Shown here one piece after another: positions 42,804 through 50,744 of a stretch of DNA of 64,000 bases. The DNA lies in NCBI RefSeq assembly GCF_034048115.1, contig NZ_CP139145.1, positions 372,001 to 436,000 of the forward strand. Direction: 5' to 3'. The notes beneath the pieces were generated by a model. The model made no database searches and was not told where the DNA came from. It saw only the letters and a list, made by a program, of their open reading frames with translations. Source of the stretch: Pseudarthrobacter sp. IC2-21 (GTDB taxonomy: Bacteria; Actinomycetota; Actinomycetes; Actinomycetales; Micrococcaceae). Each line of letters starts with the position of its first letter. Position 1 is the stretch's first letter. Made by a program: the position numbers and the translations under genes.

Positions 42804-43551
42804 TGTGGGGCGAATAACGCAGGTGGCCGTGGTCATTCCGGTCCACAACGAGGAGCAGCTCCTCCCGCGGGCCCTCGCTGCGGTGCTCTCAGCGTCCGAC
42901 GCCCTGCGGGTGAACCGGCCGGACACCGCTGTCTCCGTCCTTGTGGCGCTGGATAGCTGCACCGACGGTTCCGCGGCAGTCGCGGCAGACCTGGCTGCGG
43001 AAGACAGCCGCATCAGTCTCTTGCAGATTACGTTCCGCAATGTGGGGGGAAGCCGGCGGGCCGGCAACCGCGCCGCCCTGCTGGCAAGCACCCGGCAGGG
43101 CCTGCCCTATGCGTCGCCGCAGCTCTGGCTGGCCAACACGGACGCCGATTCCTGTGTCCCGCAGGGCTGGCTGCTGCGCCAGCTGGAGCTGGCCGACGGC
43201 GGTGCGGATGCCGTGCTCGGCACCGTGGAACCGGACCCGGAAGGCACCGAAAGCGAACTCCTGAGGCGCTGGCATGCCCGGCACCACTTGGGCGAGAACC
43301 ATGCGCACGTGCACGGCGCGAATTTGGGCGTGCGGGCCTCCGCCTATGTGATGGCCGGCGGGTTTCCGCGTCTTCGCTCTCACGAGGACCGGGCATTGGT
43401 GGAGCGGCTCCGCCAGCATGGTGCCGCGGTGTGGTCCACGGACACCCTCCGGGTACGGACCTCAGGACGGACCGATGCCCGCGCACCCCAAGGATTCGCG
43501 GCCTATCTGCGCTCTCTCACCCAGGAGCCCGCGCCGGCCATGGAAGGCTGA
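42796..43551 (+). CDS. family 2 glycosyltransferase
   Basis: A 251-residue GT-A fold glycosyltransferase. The nucleotide-sugar region starts VAVVIPVHNEEQLLPRALAA (residues 10-29). The metal-binding DxD is in LWLANTDADSCVP near residue 115. A conserved HEDRALVERL segment near 200 is the likely catalytic-base region. It has no membrane helices. It overlaps the fusion gene by eight bases and completes the three-gene operon. The acceptor and sugar are unknown. Confidence 0.88.
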   Translation: MADVGRITQVAVVIPVHNEEQLLPRALAAVLSASDALRVNRPDTAVSVLVALDSCTDGSAAVAADLAAEDSRISLLQITFRNVGGSRRAGNRAALLASTRQGLPYASPQLWLANTDADSCVPQGWLLRQLELADGGADAVLGTVEPDPEGTESELLRRWHARHHLGENHAHVHGANLGVRASAYVMAGGFPRLRSHEDRALVERLRQHGAAVWSTDTLRVRTSGRTDARAPQGFAAYLRSLTQEPAPAMEG

Positions 43552-43571
43552 CCCGGCCATGGCAGGCTGAC
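43534..43571 (+). repeat. 19-base tandem duplication over a stop codon
   Basis: Two 19-base units (43534-43552 and 43553-43571) differ at one position. The first includes the last codons and the TGA of the glycosyltransferase; the second duplicates them after the stop. Confidence 0.7.
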
Positions 43572-43768
43572 CCGAGTTCGACACGGGACACAAATAAAGC
43601 CTTGGGGGGCCGACGACGACTGGGGGGACTGGCCTCGGTCTCAGAAGAGGCCACCTCGCCGCCGACCCCGCTTCACCCCGGACTGCCGGCCTCTGATTGC
43701 TGGTCACTGACCGCCCGGGAAACCCACAGGATCTACAAAACAATTTTCTCCCATCCCGGGGGTCCTGC

Positions 43769-44872
43769 CTAGTCCCGTTCCCGCGCCGGACTTTGCGCAT
43801 CCTGTCCGTTCTCGGCGTTGTGCTTCTCGCGCAGTTCACGGCCGAGCCGGACGTCTTCCTCTTCCTGTTTCTGCAGCTTGTCGCTTCTCTTGGTATCCCG
43901 CGGCGGCAGCTGGATGGTCTCCTCAGCCTCGATCCCGGCCTGTAGCTGCCTTCCCCGCTCCGTCTCGGCGTCGAACTCGGCTCCGAACAGCAGGGACATG
44001 TTCAGGATCCAGAGCCACAGCAGGGCGACGATCACACCGCCGATTGCGCCGTAGGTCTTGTTATAGCTGTTCGAGTAGGAGACGTAGAAACCGAAGGCCA
44101 GCGAAGCCAGCAGAAACACCACCAGCGCAATGGCGGAGCCCATGCTCATCCAACGGAACTTCGGCTGCTTTACGTTGGGGGTGGCGTAGTAGAGAATGGC
44201 GATCGCCACAATGATCAGGACGAGCATCACCGGCCATTTGACGATGTTCCAGACGGTCAGGAAGGCGCCCCCGAGCCCGATCAGGTTCCCCACGGATTCT
44301 GCCACCGGGCCGCTTAGCACGAGCATCGCCGCAATCACGACGACGATCAGCAGGTTCACGACGGTGACGCCCAGCATGGTGCCGCGCAGCTTCACGAACG
44401 GCCGGCCTTCATCGATCTCGTAGACCCTGTTCATCGCCCGGCCAAATGCCCCGACGTAGCCGGAGGCGGACCAGACGGCGGTGAGGAGGCCCAGGATAAA
44501 GGTCAGGCCGGCGGCGGAGGAGCTGGCGAGGTCCTGGACCACCGGGCGGATTGTGTCGACGGTCTGGCCGGGGGCGACACCCTGGACGATGTCGAGCAGG
44601 GCGGACGTGGTCTTTTGCGGATCCCCGAAGATCCCGAGGAGGGATACCAGCGCCAACAGGGCGGGGAAGATCGACAGCACTGAGTAGTACGTAAGTGCCG
44701 CTGCGAGGTCGGGGCATTGGTCCTTCGAGAATTCCCGCAGGGTCTTTTTGGCGATGTATTTCCAGGACGGTTTGGTGACATCGGTGGGGCTGCCGGGCTT
44801 CCGGGCATCGTCAGGTGCCGGGGCCTGGCCCGCCTTGGCGGTGCTGGTTTCGGATGAATCATGAGCGGCCAT
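43769..44872 (-). CDS. YihY/BrkB family membrane protein
   Basis: A 367-residue protein with six membrane helices. The motif REFSKDQCPDLAAALTYYSVLSIFPALLAL (quoted in part: DLAAALTYYSVLSIFP) near residues 57-72 is diagnostic of the YihY/BrkB family. N- and C-terminal tails are cytosolic, charged and disordered. The function of the family is unknown; earlier RNase BN and virulence labels are not established. The start follows AGAGGA. It is preceded on the same strand by the DUF3618 group, with a terminator between. Confidence 0.92.
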   Translation of the reverse strand: MAAHDSSETSTAKAGQAPAPDDARKPGSPTDVTKPSWKYIAKKTLREFSKDQCPDLAAALTYYSVLSIFPALLALVSLLGIFGDPQKTTSALLDIVQGVAPGQTVDTIRPVVQDLASSSAAGLTFILGLLTAVWSASGYVGAFGRAMNRVYEIDEGRPFVKLRGTMLGVTVVNLLIVVVIAAMLVLSGPVAESVGNLIGLGGAFLTVWNIVKWPVMLVLIIVAIAILYYATPNVKQPKFRWMSMGSAIALVVFLLASLAFGFYVSYSNSYNKTYGAIGGVIVALLWLWILNMSLLFGAEFDAETERGRQLQAGIEAEETIQLPPRDTKRSDKLQKQEEEDVRLGRELREKHNAENGQDAQSPARERD

Positions 44873-44899
44873 GAGGTGTCCTCTCAGGTTGTTAATGAC

Positions 44900-44934
44900 C
44901 AGGCCGGCCCTCCCGGAACGGGGGGACCGGCCTG
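44900..44934 (-). terminator. hairpin terminator after DUF3618 gene
   Basis: Two 15-base arms beginning CAGGCCGG pair at about 13 positions around a short loop, between the BrkB start and the DUF3618 stop. Ends the three-gene minus-strand transcript. Confidence 0.65.
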
Positions 44935-44966
44935 ACTGTGATGCTGCATGGGGGTATCTGTACCGG

Positions 44967-45623
44967 TCACGTGTTTTGGACGGTGTCCTTGGCGTCGGCG
45001 GCGCGGTCTTTGACGTCGGCTGCGGCGAGTTGGCTTTCGGCTTTGACGTTCTGGGTGGCGTCGGTGGCGGTGGCCTTGACGTTTTCCATGGCTTCGCGGG
45101 CTGGTTCCTTGAGTCCTTGGGCCATGTCTTTGGCGGCCTCGGTCAGCTCGGTGGTCATGGGCTCGGCGGCGGTCTTCAGGGCGTCGGCAGCTTCGCGTTC
45201 TTTCTCGCTGGCGGGGATCAGGGAGGAGAGCAGCATCCCGGCGCCGAACGCGATCAGGCCGGCGGCCAGGGGGTTGCCCTGGGTTTTGGCTTTGACCTGG
45301 TGCGGGGCGTCGCCGATGGCCTCGCCCGCGTCGCTGAACTTTGCCGAGACGGCGTCGGTGGCGTTGTGAAGGGTGTCCCCGGCGCCGTGCCCGGTTCCCT
45401 GGCCCACGCGCTGGCCGGTGTAGGCGTTGGTGTAAGCGGGGGTGGTGTCGTTGGTTCCCATGACCTTCTCCTTCACTCCGAACACCGCTTCCCTGACTTT
45501 GTCGGTTTGGCGGTGGACGATGTTGGACGGGGTGACTTTGTCCGCGACGGCGTCAACGTTGGTGCCCAGGCGGGCGCGGGTTGCTTCTATGTCTGCACGG
45601 ATTGCGTCCGGGTTCTCGCTCAT
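44967..45623 (-). CDS. DUF3618 domain-containing protein
   Basis: A 218-residue protein. The N-terminal DUF3618 block (AIRADIEATRARLGTNVDAV) is clear. A hydrophobic helix at about residues 135-155 (NPLAAGLIAFGAGMLLSSLI) anchors it, and the C-terminal third is a long charged helix (EAAKDMAQGLKEPAREAMEN). The family is often found with holin-X proteins in actinobacteria, with unknown envelope or stress function. It overlaps the holin-like gene (ATGA). Confidence 0.88.
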   Translation of the reverse strand: MSENPDAIRADIEATRARLGTNVDAVADKVTPSNIVHRQTDKVREAVFGVKEKVMGTNDTTPAYTNAYTGQRVGQGTGHGAGDTLHNATDAVSAKFSDAGEAIGDAPHQVKAKTQGNPLAAGLIAFGAGMLLSSLIPASEKEREAADALKTAAEPMTTELTEAAKDMAQGLKEPAREAMENVKATATDATQNVKAESQLAAADVKDRAADAKDTVQNT

Positions 45624-46051
45624 CGTTTTACCTCACCGGGTTTCAGGGTTGGGGGGATTTCTGAGAGGGTCTGGCTGGTTTGGGGCAGGCCCTTGACCGC
45701 TTTGAGTTCCTTGCGGCCCACGGAGGCCAGGATCGCGGCGATGATGGCCCAGATCACGGCGACGACGACGGCGGACCAGCCCAGTCCCATCAGCTCGCCA
45801 AGGGCGTACCAGAGGGCGATCGAGAGGAAGAGCAGGACGAAGTGTCCGGCGACGCCGGCGCCGGCGAGCATGCCGCCGCCTTTGCCGGTTTTGGTGGCGG
45901 ACTCTTTGAGTTCGGCCTTGGCGAGCTCGACTTCCTGGCGCATCAGGGTGGACAGGTCGCGGGTGACCTCTCCGAGCAGGTCACCGAGCGAGGTGTTGTC
46001 CGCCTTCACATGCGCCTCCGAGGGAGGCGGCTCCGGAATCTGGCTGCTCAT
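45620..46051 (-). CDS. phage-holin-like membrane protein (Holin-X/DUF1469 family)
   Basis: A 143-residue protein with a soluble N-terminal helix (LGEVTRDLSTLMRQEVELAK) and two membrane helices (about residues 62-85 and 92-112). This matches PF07332 proteins, which are named for holins but are common chromosomal proteins next to DUF3618. The ATG at 46051 shares an A with the upstream stop (TGATG); a GTG at 46054 is the alternative. No phage genes are nearby. Confidence 0.85.
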   Translation of the reverse strand: MSSQIPEPPPSEAHVKADNTSLGDLLGEVTRDLSTLMRQEVELAKAELKESATKTGKGGGMLAGAGVAGHFVLLFLSIALWYALGELMGLGWSAVVVAVIWAIIAAILASVGRKELKAVKGLPQTSQTLSEIPPTLKPGEVKR

Positions 46052-47088
46052 CACAACCTGCCGTTCTGGCCGTCCGCGGAGCGGTCCCGCGTCAGCGGGT
46101 CATTGGCCATGGGATCGTCAGCGAGCTCCCGCTCCCGCAGGGGATCGTCCGCGAGGCGGTTATCGGACCACGGCTCTTCCGCAAGCTGGGGGCTGTCCAA
46201 GGGGCTGGCGGGACGGGCAGGCTCACCAAAGCTGCTTCCCGGCGCGCCGCCGTCGAACCCTGCTGTGGTGGTGGCCGGACCGGGGAGTTGAACGGGCGGA
46301 GGCTGGACGGTACCGCCGGCCGCAGGTGTGTAGGCACCGCCGGTTCCCGTGTACGCATCGCCGGACGGTGCGTAGCCGCCGGGGCCTGCCACGTGCTGGC
46401 CGCCGGTTTCGGCGTAACGCGCACCCGTGGAGCCCTTTGCTGACTCCGGGGCGCCGGCGCTGAGGCTGCGTGTGAGCCGGCCGGCCAGCACGCCGGCTCC
46501 GGCGGCAAGGAGCAGGAAGGTTCCGGGGCGCTGCCGGGCGAAGCTCTTGACCTCGTTCAGAAGCGAGCCGGGATCGCGGCCGTCAAGCCATGCCGCCACG
46601 GAACTGGACCGCTCCGCGGCCTGGCGGACCAGGTCTGAGGCAACACCTGGCTGGTCTGATGCGCGGGCCATGGAATGCAACTCTTCCGAAATTGAGCGCA
46701 GGCCACTGGCAACTTTCTGCTGCTGCGCGCCGGCCTGATCAGTGAGGTCACTGCGTGCCTGGTGGAGGAGGTCCTTCGCGTTTGCTTTCGCCTCCGATGC
46801 GACATTTGCTGCTTCGGTCTTGGCGGCCTCGGCCACGTTCTGGGCTGAATCTGCTGCGGTCCGGGCGACGTCTGCTGCCTCGTCCTTGGCCGCATCGGTG
46901 CGGGACCCGCCCGCTCCGGCGCCGGTGGGGGCAGGGGCCGCCGGCGGGGGTGCCACGGAGCCCGTTGTGGCGGCAGGCGGGAAGGTGCTGGGGCTGCGTT
47001 CCGTGGTGAAGCTGGATTCTTCTGTGGAGCCGGAAAGGCCTGGAGAAGCCGTAAATGCCGGGTCCTCTGGCCGTTGGTTCTCTGTCAT
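46051..47088 (-). CDS. Ala-rich LEA/apolipophorin-like protein with membrane segment
   Basis: A 345-residue protein. After a Pro/Ser/Thr-rich tail (1-62) comes an Ala/Lys/Asp/Glu-rich amphipathic helix region (about 63-125; AADSAQNVAEAAKTEAANVA) like LEA proteins. A helical region around the DGRDPGSLLNEVKSFARQRP motif precedes a hydrophobic helix (FLLLAAGAGVLAGRLTRSL near 200), and the end is Gly/Pro-rich and acidic. Function is unknown, perhaps envelope or desiccation stress. It is first of a four-gene-length minus-strand group with a stress-type motif upstream. Confidence 0.8.
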   Translation of the reverse strand: MTENQRPEDPAFTASPGLSGSTEESSFTTERSPSTFPPAATTGSVAPPPAAPAPTGAGAGGSRTDAAKDEAADVARTAADSAQNVAEAAKTEAANVASEAKANAKDLLHQARSDLTDQAGAQQQKVASGLRSISEELHSMARASDQPGVASDLVRQAAERSSSVAAWLDGRDPGSLLNEVKSFARQRPGTFLLLAAGAGVLAGRLTRSLSAGAPESAKGSTGARYAETGGQHVAGPGGYAPSGDAYTGTGGAYTPAAGGTVQPPPVQLPGPATTTAGFDGGAPGSSFGEPARPASPLDSPQLAEEPWSDNRLADDPLRERELADDPMANDPLTRDRSADGQNGRL

Positions 47089-47155
47089 CTTCGCTCTCTC
47101 TTTCCAAAGAAGGCCGGTTGTTGATCAAGAACCAGCCATGCTGGCCGTAAAATAG

Positions 47156-47167
47156 TAAGCATGGTTA
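47156..47167 (-). promoter_or_regulatory. shared stress-type motif between divergent genes
   Basis: Read on the minus strand TAACCATGCTTA is followed by CTATT, matching the dps and sigma-factor copies. It starts 79 bases before the minus-strand LEA-like gene and could also serve the plus-strand gene. Confidence 0.45.
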
Positions 47168-47287
47168 CTAATAGAACATAAGTACCCTTGCTGGTTAATT
47201 TCAAACGAGTAACCAATCAGCGGGTCCGAGCTGTCGGTATTTTCGGCGTTATGGCCCGGTCGAAGCGAATGGAAAGAGGTGGGTAGC

Positions 47288-48043
47288 TTGGACATTGCAC
47301 CCTGGGTTTGGGTTGTTATTGGCATTGTTGTGGTGGTCCTTATCGTTGTTTTCCTGGTGACGGGCCGTCGGCGCCGGGCAATGCAGCAGAAGCGGGACGA
47401 GGCCAACCGCCAAAAAGCCGCTGAAATACGCCGGAAGGCCGAAGAGGTTGAGCTTGATGCGCGTGAGAAGGAAGCCCGCGCGAGCCGGGCCCGCGCGGAC
47501 GCGGAACAGGCCCAGGTTCAGGCCGCGCGGCTCAAGCAGGAAGCCGAGCAGAAGTCCAATGATGCGCGCTCCCTCCGCGAGGATGTGGCGAGGCATACCG
47601 AAAAGGCCAACTCCATTGATCCGGATGTTCGTGCGGACGGGGACGCGGGCCGCGGCCGGGGCAATGTGGACCGGGACGCCATGGGGCGGGATGGGCATGC
47701 CGACACCCGCATGGGTCACAGCGCCGACCTCGGCCGGGAGGCTGTCGGCCGGGACGATGGCATGAGCCGCGACGCTGTTAACCGGGAGGGTGCCATGGGC
47801 CAGGACGCCACGAGGCGGGACGCTGTGGACCGGGATACGCATGGCGATCTCCGTCGGGAGTCCTACCCGGATGGCCGCAGGGAAGCGGCCGAGGGCGCCG
47901 TCGGCGGTACCAGGCAGGCCGAGCCCCGGGCGGAAAATTTGGCGGAGACCCAGCAGGTGGAAGGTTCCGAGCGTGTCCAGGCTGAGGAGCTTCGGCGGCG
48001 CCGCGAACGGACCGAGGGTGACACGCCGGGCTCCGCGATCTAG
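47288..48043 (+). CDS. single-pass membrane protein with long coiled coil
   Basis: About 251 residues. A membrane helix (WVWVVIGIVVVVLIVVFLV, about 7-25) is followed by a basic stop-transfer and a long charged coiled coil (about 30-105; EAEQ/K/R-rich). The C-terminal half is polar and disordered with repeated GRD/NRD/ARD-type residues (about 120-180). The start is uncertain: TTG 47288 has GAGGTG seven bases upstream, while GTG 47279 is in frame but lacks spacing. I do not know the family. It is divergent from the LEA-like group. Confidence 0.7.
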   Translation: MDIAPWVWVVIGIVVVVLIVVFLVTGRRRRAMQQKRDEANRQKAAEIRRKAEEVELDAREKEARASRARADAEQAQVQAARLKQEAEQKSNDARSLREDVARHTEKANSIDPDVRADGDAGRGRGNVDRDAMGRDGHADTRMGHSADLGREAVGRDDGMSRDAVNREGAMGQDATRRDAVDRDTHGDLRRESYPDGRREAAEGAVGGTRQAEPRAENLAETQQVEGSERVQAEELRRRRERTEGDTPGSAI

Positions 48044-48129
48044 GCGCGTGGATACCCAAAGATCTTTATAGCAGTTCCTGCGGGGTGGTTGGCCGGCGAA
48101 TCGGTCAACTGCCCCGCAAGCATTGTTTT

Positions 48130-48143
48130 ATAAGCAGGCTTAT
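48130..48143 (+). promoter_or_regulatory. shared stress-type motif, copy at sigma factor gene
   Basis: ATAAGC-AG-GCTTAT is a perfect palindrome, followed by GATT, 60 bases before the ATG at 48204. Confidence 0.5.
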
Positions 48144-48203
48144 GATTTCCTACTTCTAAGTCTTGCCACAGGCTTTCGGATCATCACCCGGAGGACGCTG
48201 ACA

Positions 48204-49244
48204 ATGCCCGAACTCCTCGCTGTCCTTGCCCGAAATACCGCTCCTTCCCGCGCGCTGCCCCCGGTTCTTCACCCCGCTCTGCCGCCTGCTCAGTGCCCGC
48301 AGCGGCCGGCCGGGCAGCCGCCGCAACAACCTCCCGAGCCGGCGCCGGAAACGCCCGCCCCCACCGGAGCGCCCGCCACCACCCAAGCGCCAATCTCCAA
48401 AGGGGGAAAGCTCCGGGAAGCCTTTGAAAACGGGCTGGTCCTGGATTACTTGGATCTCGCTGAAGCGCTGGCCGCACGCTTCGAAGCCCGCGGCCGCGAA
48501 CGGGCGGATCTGAACCAGGTGGCCTACCTCGGCCTGGTGAAGGCCGCGAAGGGCTTCGATCGCAGCAAAGGGGACAGTTTCCCCGCCTACGCCGCTCCCA
48601 CCATCACCGGCGAACTCAAACGGTATCTGCGGGACCGCAGCTGGATGGTCCGGCCGCCGCGGCACATCCAGGATTTACGCTCCCGGCTCTTCCGGGCAGA
48701 GCCGGAACTCACCCAGGCGCTCGGGCGGACTCCCAAGGTTTCCGAACTTGCCCAACACCTGGAGGTGGAATCCGGCGAGGTGCTGGAGGCCATCAGCGCT
48801 GCCAGCAGCCTCCACCCTGACTCGCTCGACGCCGTCCCTCCCCATGGCGGGGCACTGCCGGCTTCCGAGGTCCTTGCCTGCGCCGACACGCCCCTTGAAC
48901 GCTTGGAGGAACTCTCCTGCCTGCGCGTGGCCATGGGGGAACTGAACGCCGCAGACCGGGAGCTGCTGTACCGCCGGTACTTCTGCGAGGAGACGCAGGT
49001 GGAACTCGGCAAGCGGCTCGGCATGACCCAGATGCAGGTTTCGCGGCGCTTGGCACGTGTCCTCGTGGACCTGCAGCGCCGGCTCCTGGACAGCAGCCGG
49101 CCCGTGGAGAACGATCAGGGTTCGGGCGGCAGCCCGGCCGCCGCCAGCAACACATCCTCCACCGTCACGCCCAGCAACGCCGGATCCGGGCTGTCCGCGA
49201 AAGGGTCACCGCGGCGCAGGTCGTCCCGCGTCAAAACCACATGA
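48204..49244 (+). CDS. SigB/SigF/SigG-type RNA polymerase sigma factor
   Basis: A 346-residue group 3 sigma factor. A Pro/Ala-rich N-tail (1-70) precedes region 2 (about 100-160; ADLNQVAYLGLVKAAKGFDRS, then AAPTITGELKRYLRD), region 3 (about 165-225) and region 4 with its helix-turn-helix (TQVELGKRLGMTQMQVSRRL near 270-290). This type reads stress promoters. The ATG at 48204 has GGAGGA upstream. The last 43 residues are a low-complexity tail encoded over the 3' end of the convergent glycosyltransferase, so the true stop may once have lain earlier. No anti-sigma gene is adjacent. Confidence 0.9.
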   Translation: MPELLAVLARNTAPSRALPPVLHPALPPAQCPQRPAGQPPQQPPEPAPETPAPTGAPATTQAPISKGGKLREAFENGLVLDYLDLAEALAARFEARGRERADLNQVAYLGLVKAAKGFDRSKGDSFPAYAAPTITGELKRYLRDRSWMVRPPRHIQDLRSRLFRAEPELTQALGRTPKVSELAQHLEVESGEVLEAISAASSLHPDSLDAVPPHGGALPASEVLACADTPLERLEELSCLRVAMGELNAADRELLYRRYFCEETQVELGKRLGMTQMQVSRRLARVLVDLQRRLLDSSRPVENDQGSGGSPAAASNTSSTVTPSNAGSGLSAKGSPRRRSSRVKTT

Positions 49245-50086
49245 GGGCCAGGAGGCGGCCCCCAGCGTCCGGGGCCAACCGGGCCGAAAAGCACAATCGA
49301 GGGGCGGCCGTAGGCAGAGGCCAGATGTGCCGCCCCGGTGTCGGCAGAGATGACCAGCCTCGCGGCAGCAACGCAGGCGGCGAACTCCCGCAGCTGCAGG
49401 CTGCCCGCCAGCACGGCGCTGCCCGCTAATCCGGCCTGGTCACAGATTTCCAGTGCGCGCCTGCGCTCCTGGCTGCTTCCGGTAAAAACGACGCGGTGGC
49501 CGTTGTCAGACAGGCGCCTGGCCACCTTGGCAAACCGGTCTGCCGGCCAAAGCCGGCTGGCAAAGGCCGCGCCCACATGGATCACGGTTGCACCGGCAAC
49601 CCGTGCCGCTATCGGGGGGACGTCCAGGCTCACGTCGTGGGGGTCGGCGGCGATCCCGTGCCATTGCAGGAGGCGGGTCCATCTGGCGCGCTCGTTGAGG
49701 TCTTCCACCCAGCCCGGCCCGTCCACGCCCCTGCCATGGTGCGCCACGACCAGCCTGGGTCTGACCTCCTGGAGCAAGGCTGTGCTTTGCGGGCCCTTGC
49801 CATGGAGATTAACGGCGATATCCACTGATCCGCGCGGAAGGGGGAGGGGCTCATCCAGGCCGCGGACAGGCAGCAGTCCATAACCGCCCACCAGCTCAAC
49901 GGCATCGGCCAGCCATTCAGGGGACGCGTAGAGCAGGTGATGGTGCGGGAAGGCCCTGCGCAGGGCATGCAAGGCGGGAACAGCGACGAGGAGATCGCCC
50001 AGACCCAGGGCACGGAGCACTACCAGGCGGGGACGGGCACCGCCGTCTTCCGCGGTCTGTGGCGACATCCCTGCGCGCGGCAACAT
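49115..50086 (-). CDS. family 9 glycosyltransferase (heptosyltransferase-like) 1
   Basis: A 323-residue GT-B fold enzyme. The start RLVVLRALGLGDLLVAVPALHALR contains the GT9 donor-side glycine loop. Further motifs include VIHVGAAFASRLWPADRFAKVA and VISADTGAAHLASAYGRPSIVLFGP, which bind the ADP-heptose nucleotide in characterised relatives. The ATG at 50086 follows GGGAGGG. It is divergent from the heptose operon (gmhB start at 50208), so both may share a control region. The end overlaps the sigma factor gene by 130 bases. Confidence 0.9.
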   Translation of the reverse strand: MLPRAGMSPQTAEDGGARPRLVVLRALGLGDLLVAVPALHALRRAFPHHHLLYASPEWLADAVELVGGYGLLPVRGLDEPLPLPRGSVDIAVNLHGKGPQSTALLQEVRPRLVVAHHGRGVDGPGWVEDLNERARWTRLLQWHGIAADPHDVSLDVPPIAARVAGATVIHVGAAFASRLWPADRFAKVARRLSDNGHRVVFTGSSQERRRALEICDQAGLAGSAVLAGSLQLREFAACVAAARLVISADTGAAHLASAYGRPSIVLFGPVGPGRWGPPPGPHVVLTRDDLRRGDPFADSPDPALLGVTVEDVLLAAAGLPPEP

Positions 50087-50207
50087 CACACTGCCCTCCC
50101 TGGGAACGCCACGATGCCCCTGCGATGAGGCTCGTTCCGAGGAGTCTATTCCGGGGAAATGCCCGGTGGCTTGTTTAGGAACTGCCCCGCCGGGGAACTA
50201 CGTCCAT

Positions 50208-50744
50208 ATGGGAAGCTCCGTAACATCGCAGCTCAGGGCTGTCCTGTTCGACCGGGACGGCACCTTGGTGGTCGACGTCCCCTACAACAGCGACCCGGGC
50301 ATGGTCCGTGCCATGCCCGGGGCCAAAAGCGTGTTGGATTCCCTCCGTGCCCGGGGCCTGGCAGTTGGAGTCATCAGTAATCAGTCCGGCGTCGCGAGAG
50401 GCATCCTTACCGAGGCGGACGTGGCCGGTGTCAACGCCAGGGTGGAGGAACTCCTGGGTCCCTTTGACGTGTGGGAGGTGTGCTTCCACGGGCCAACAGA
50501 TGGCTGTCCATGCCGCAAACCGGCGCCCGGCATGGTGCACAGCGCCTGCCGGCGCCTGGGAATCCACCCCTCTGAGGCAGGGCTGGTCGGCGACATCGGC
50601 AGCGACGTCGGGGCGGCCGAAGCTGCTGGGGCCACGGGAGTCCTGGTGCCCACCCCGGTCACGCGGTCCGAGGAAATCACCGCAGCAAAGCTGGTGGCAC
50701 GGGATCTGGCCGGGGCAGTGGACCTGCTGCTGGGGGGTGCCTGA
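50208..50744 (+). CDS. gmhB: D-glycero-D-manno-heptose 1,7-bisphosphate phosphatase
   Basis: A 178-residue HAD-IIIA phosphatase that removes the 7-phosphate of heptose 1,7-bisphosphate. The nucleophile motif is LFDRDGTLVVDVPY (residues about 14-27), followed by VISNQSGVARG. The zinc-binding loop CFHGPTDGCPCRKP with its Cys-x-His and Cys-x-Cys is diagnostic of GmhB, as is GDIGSDVGAAEAAG. It heads an operon of heptose and glycosyltransfer genes, with each start overlapping the previous stop. The ATG at 50208 has only a weak ribosome site (GGGGAA). Confidence 0.9.
   Translation: MGSSVTSQLRAVLFDRDGTLVVDVPYNSDPGMVRAMPGAKSVLDSLRARGLAVGVISNQSGVARGILTEADVAGVNARVEELLGPFDVWEVCFHGPTDGCPCRKPAPGMVHSACRRLGIHPSEAGLVGDIGSDVGAAEAAGATGVLVPTPVTRSEEITAAKLVARDLAGAVDLLLGGA

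Noticed and set aside
45620..46051. Holin name suggesting a prophage
   Set aside because: No integrase, capsid or lysis genes nearby; this family is common as chromosomal genes next to DUF3618.
44871..46463. 530-residue open frame on the plus strand
   Set aside because: Antisense to DUF3618, holin-like and LEA-like genes; low-complexity translation only.
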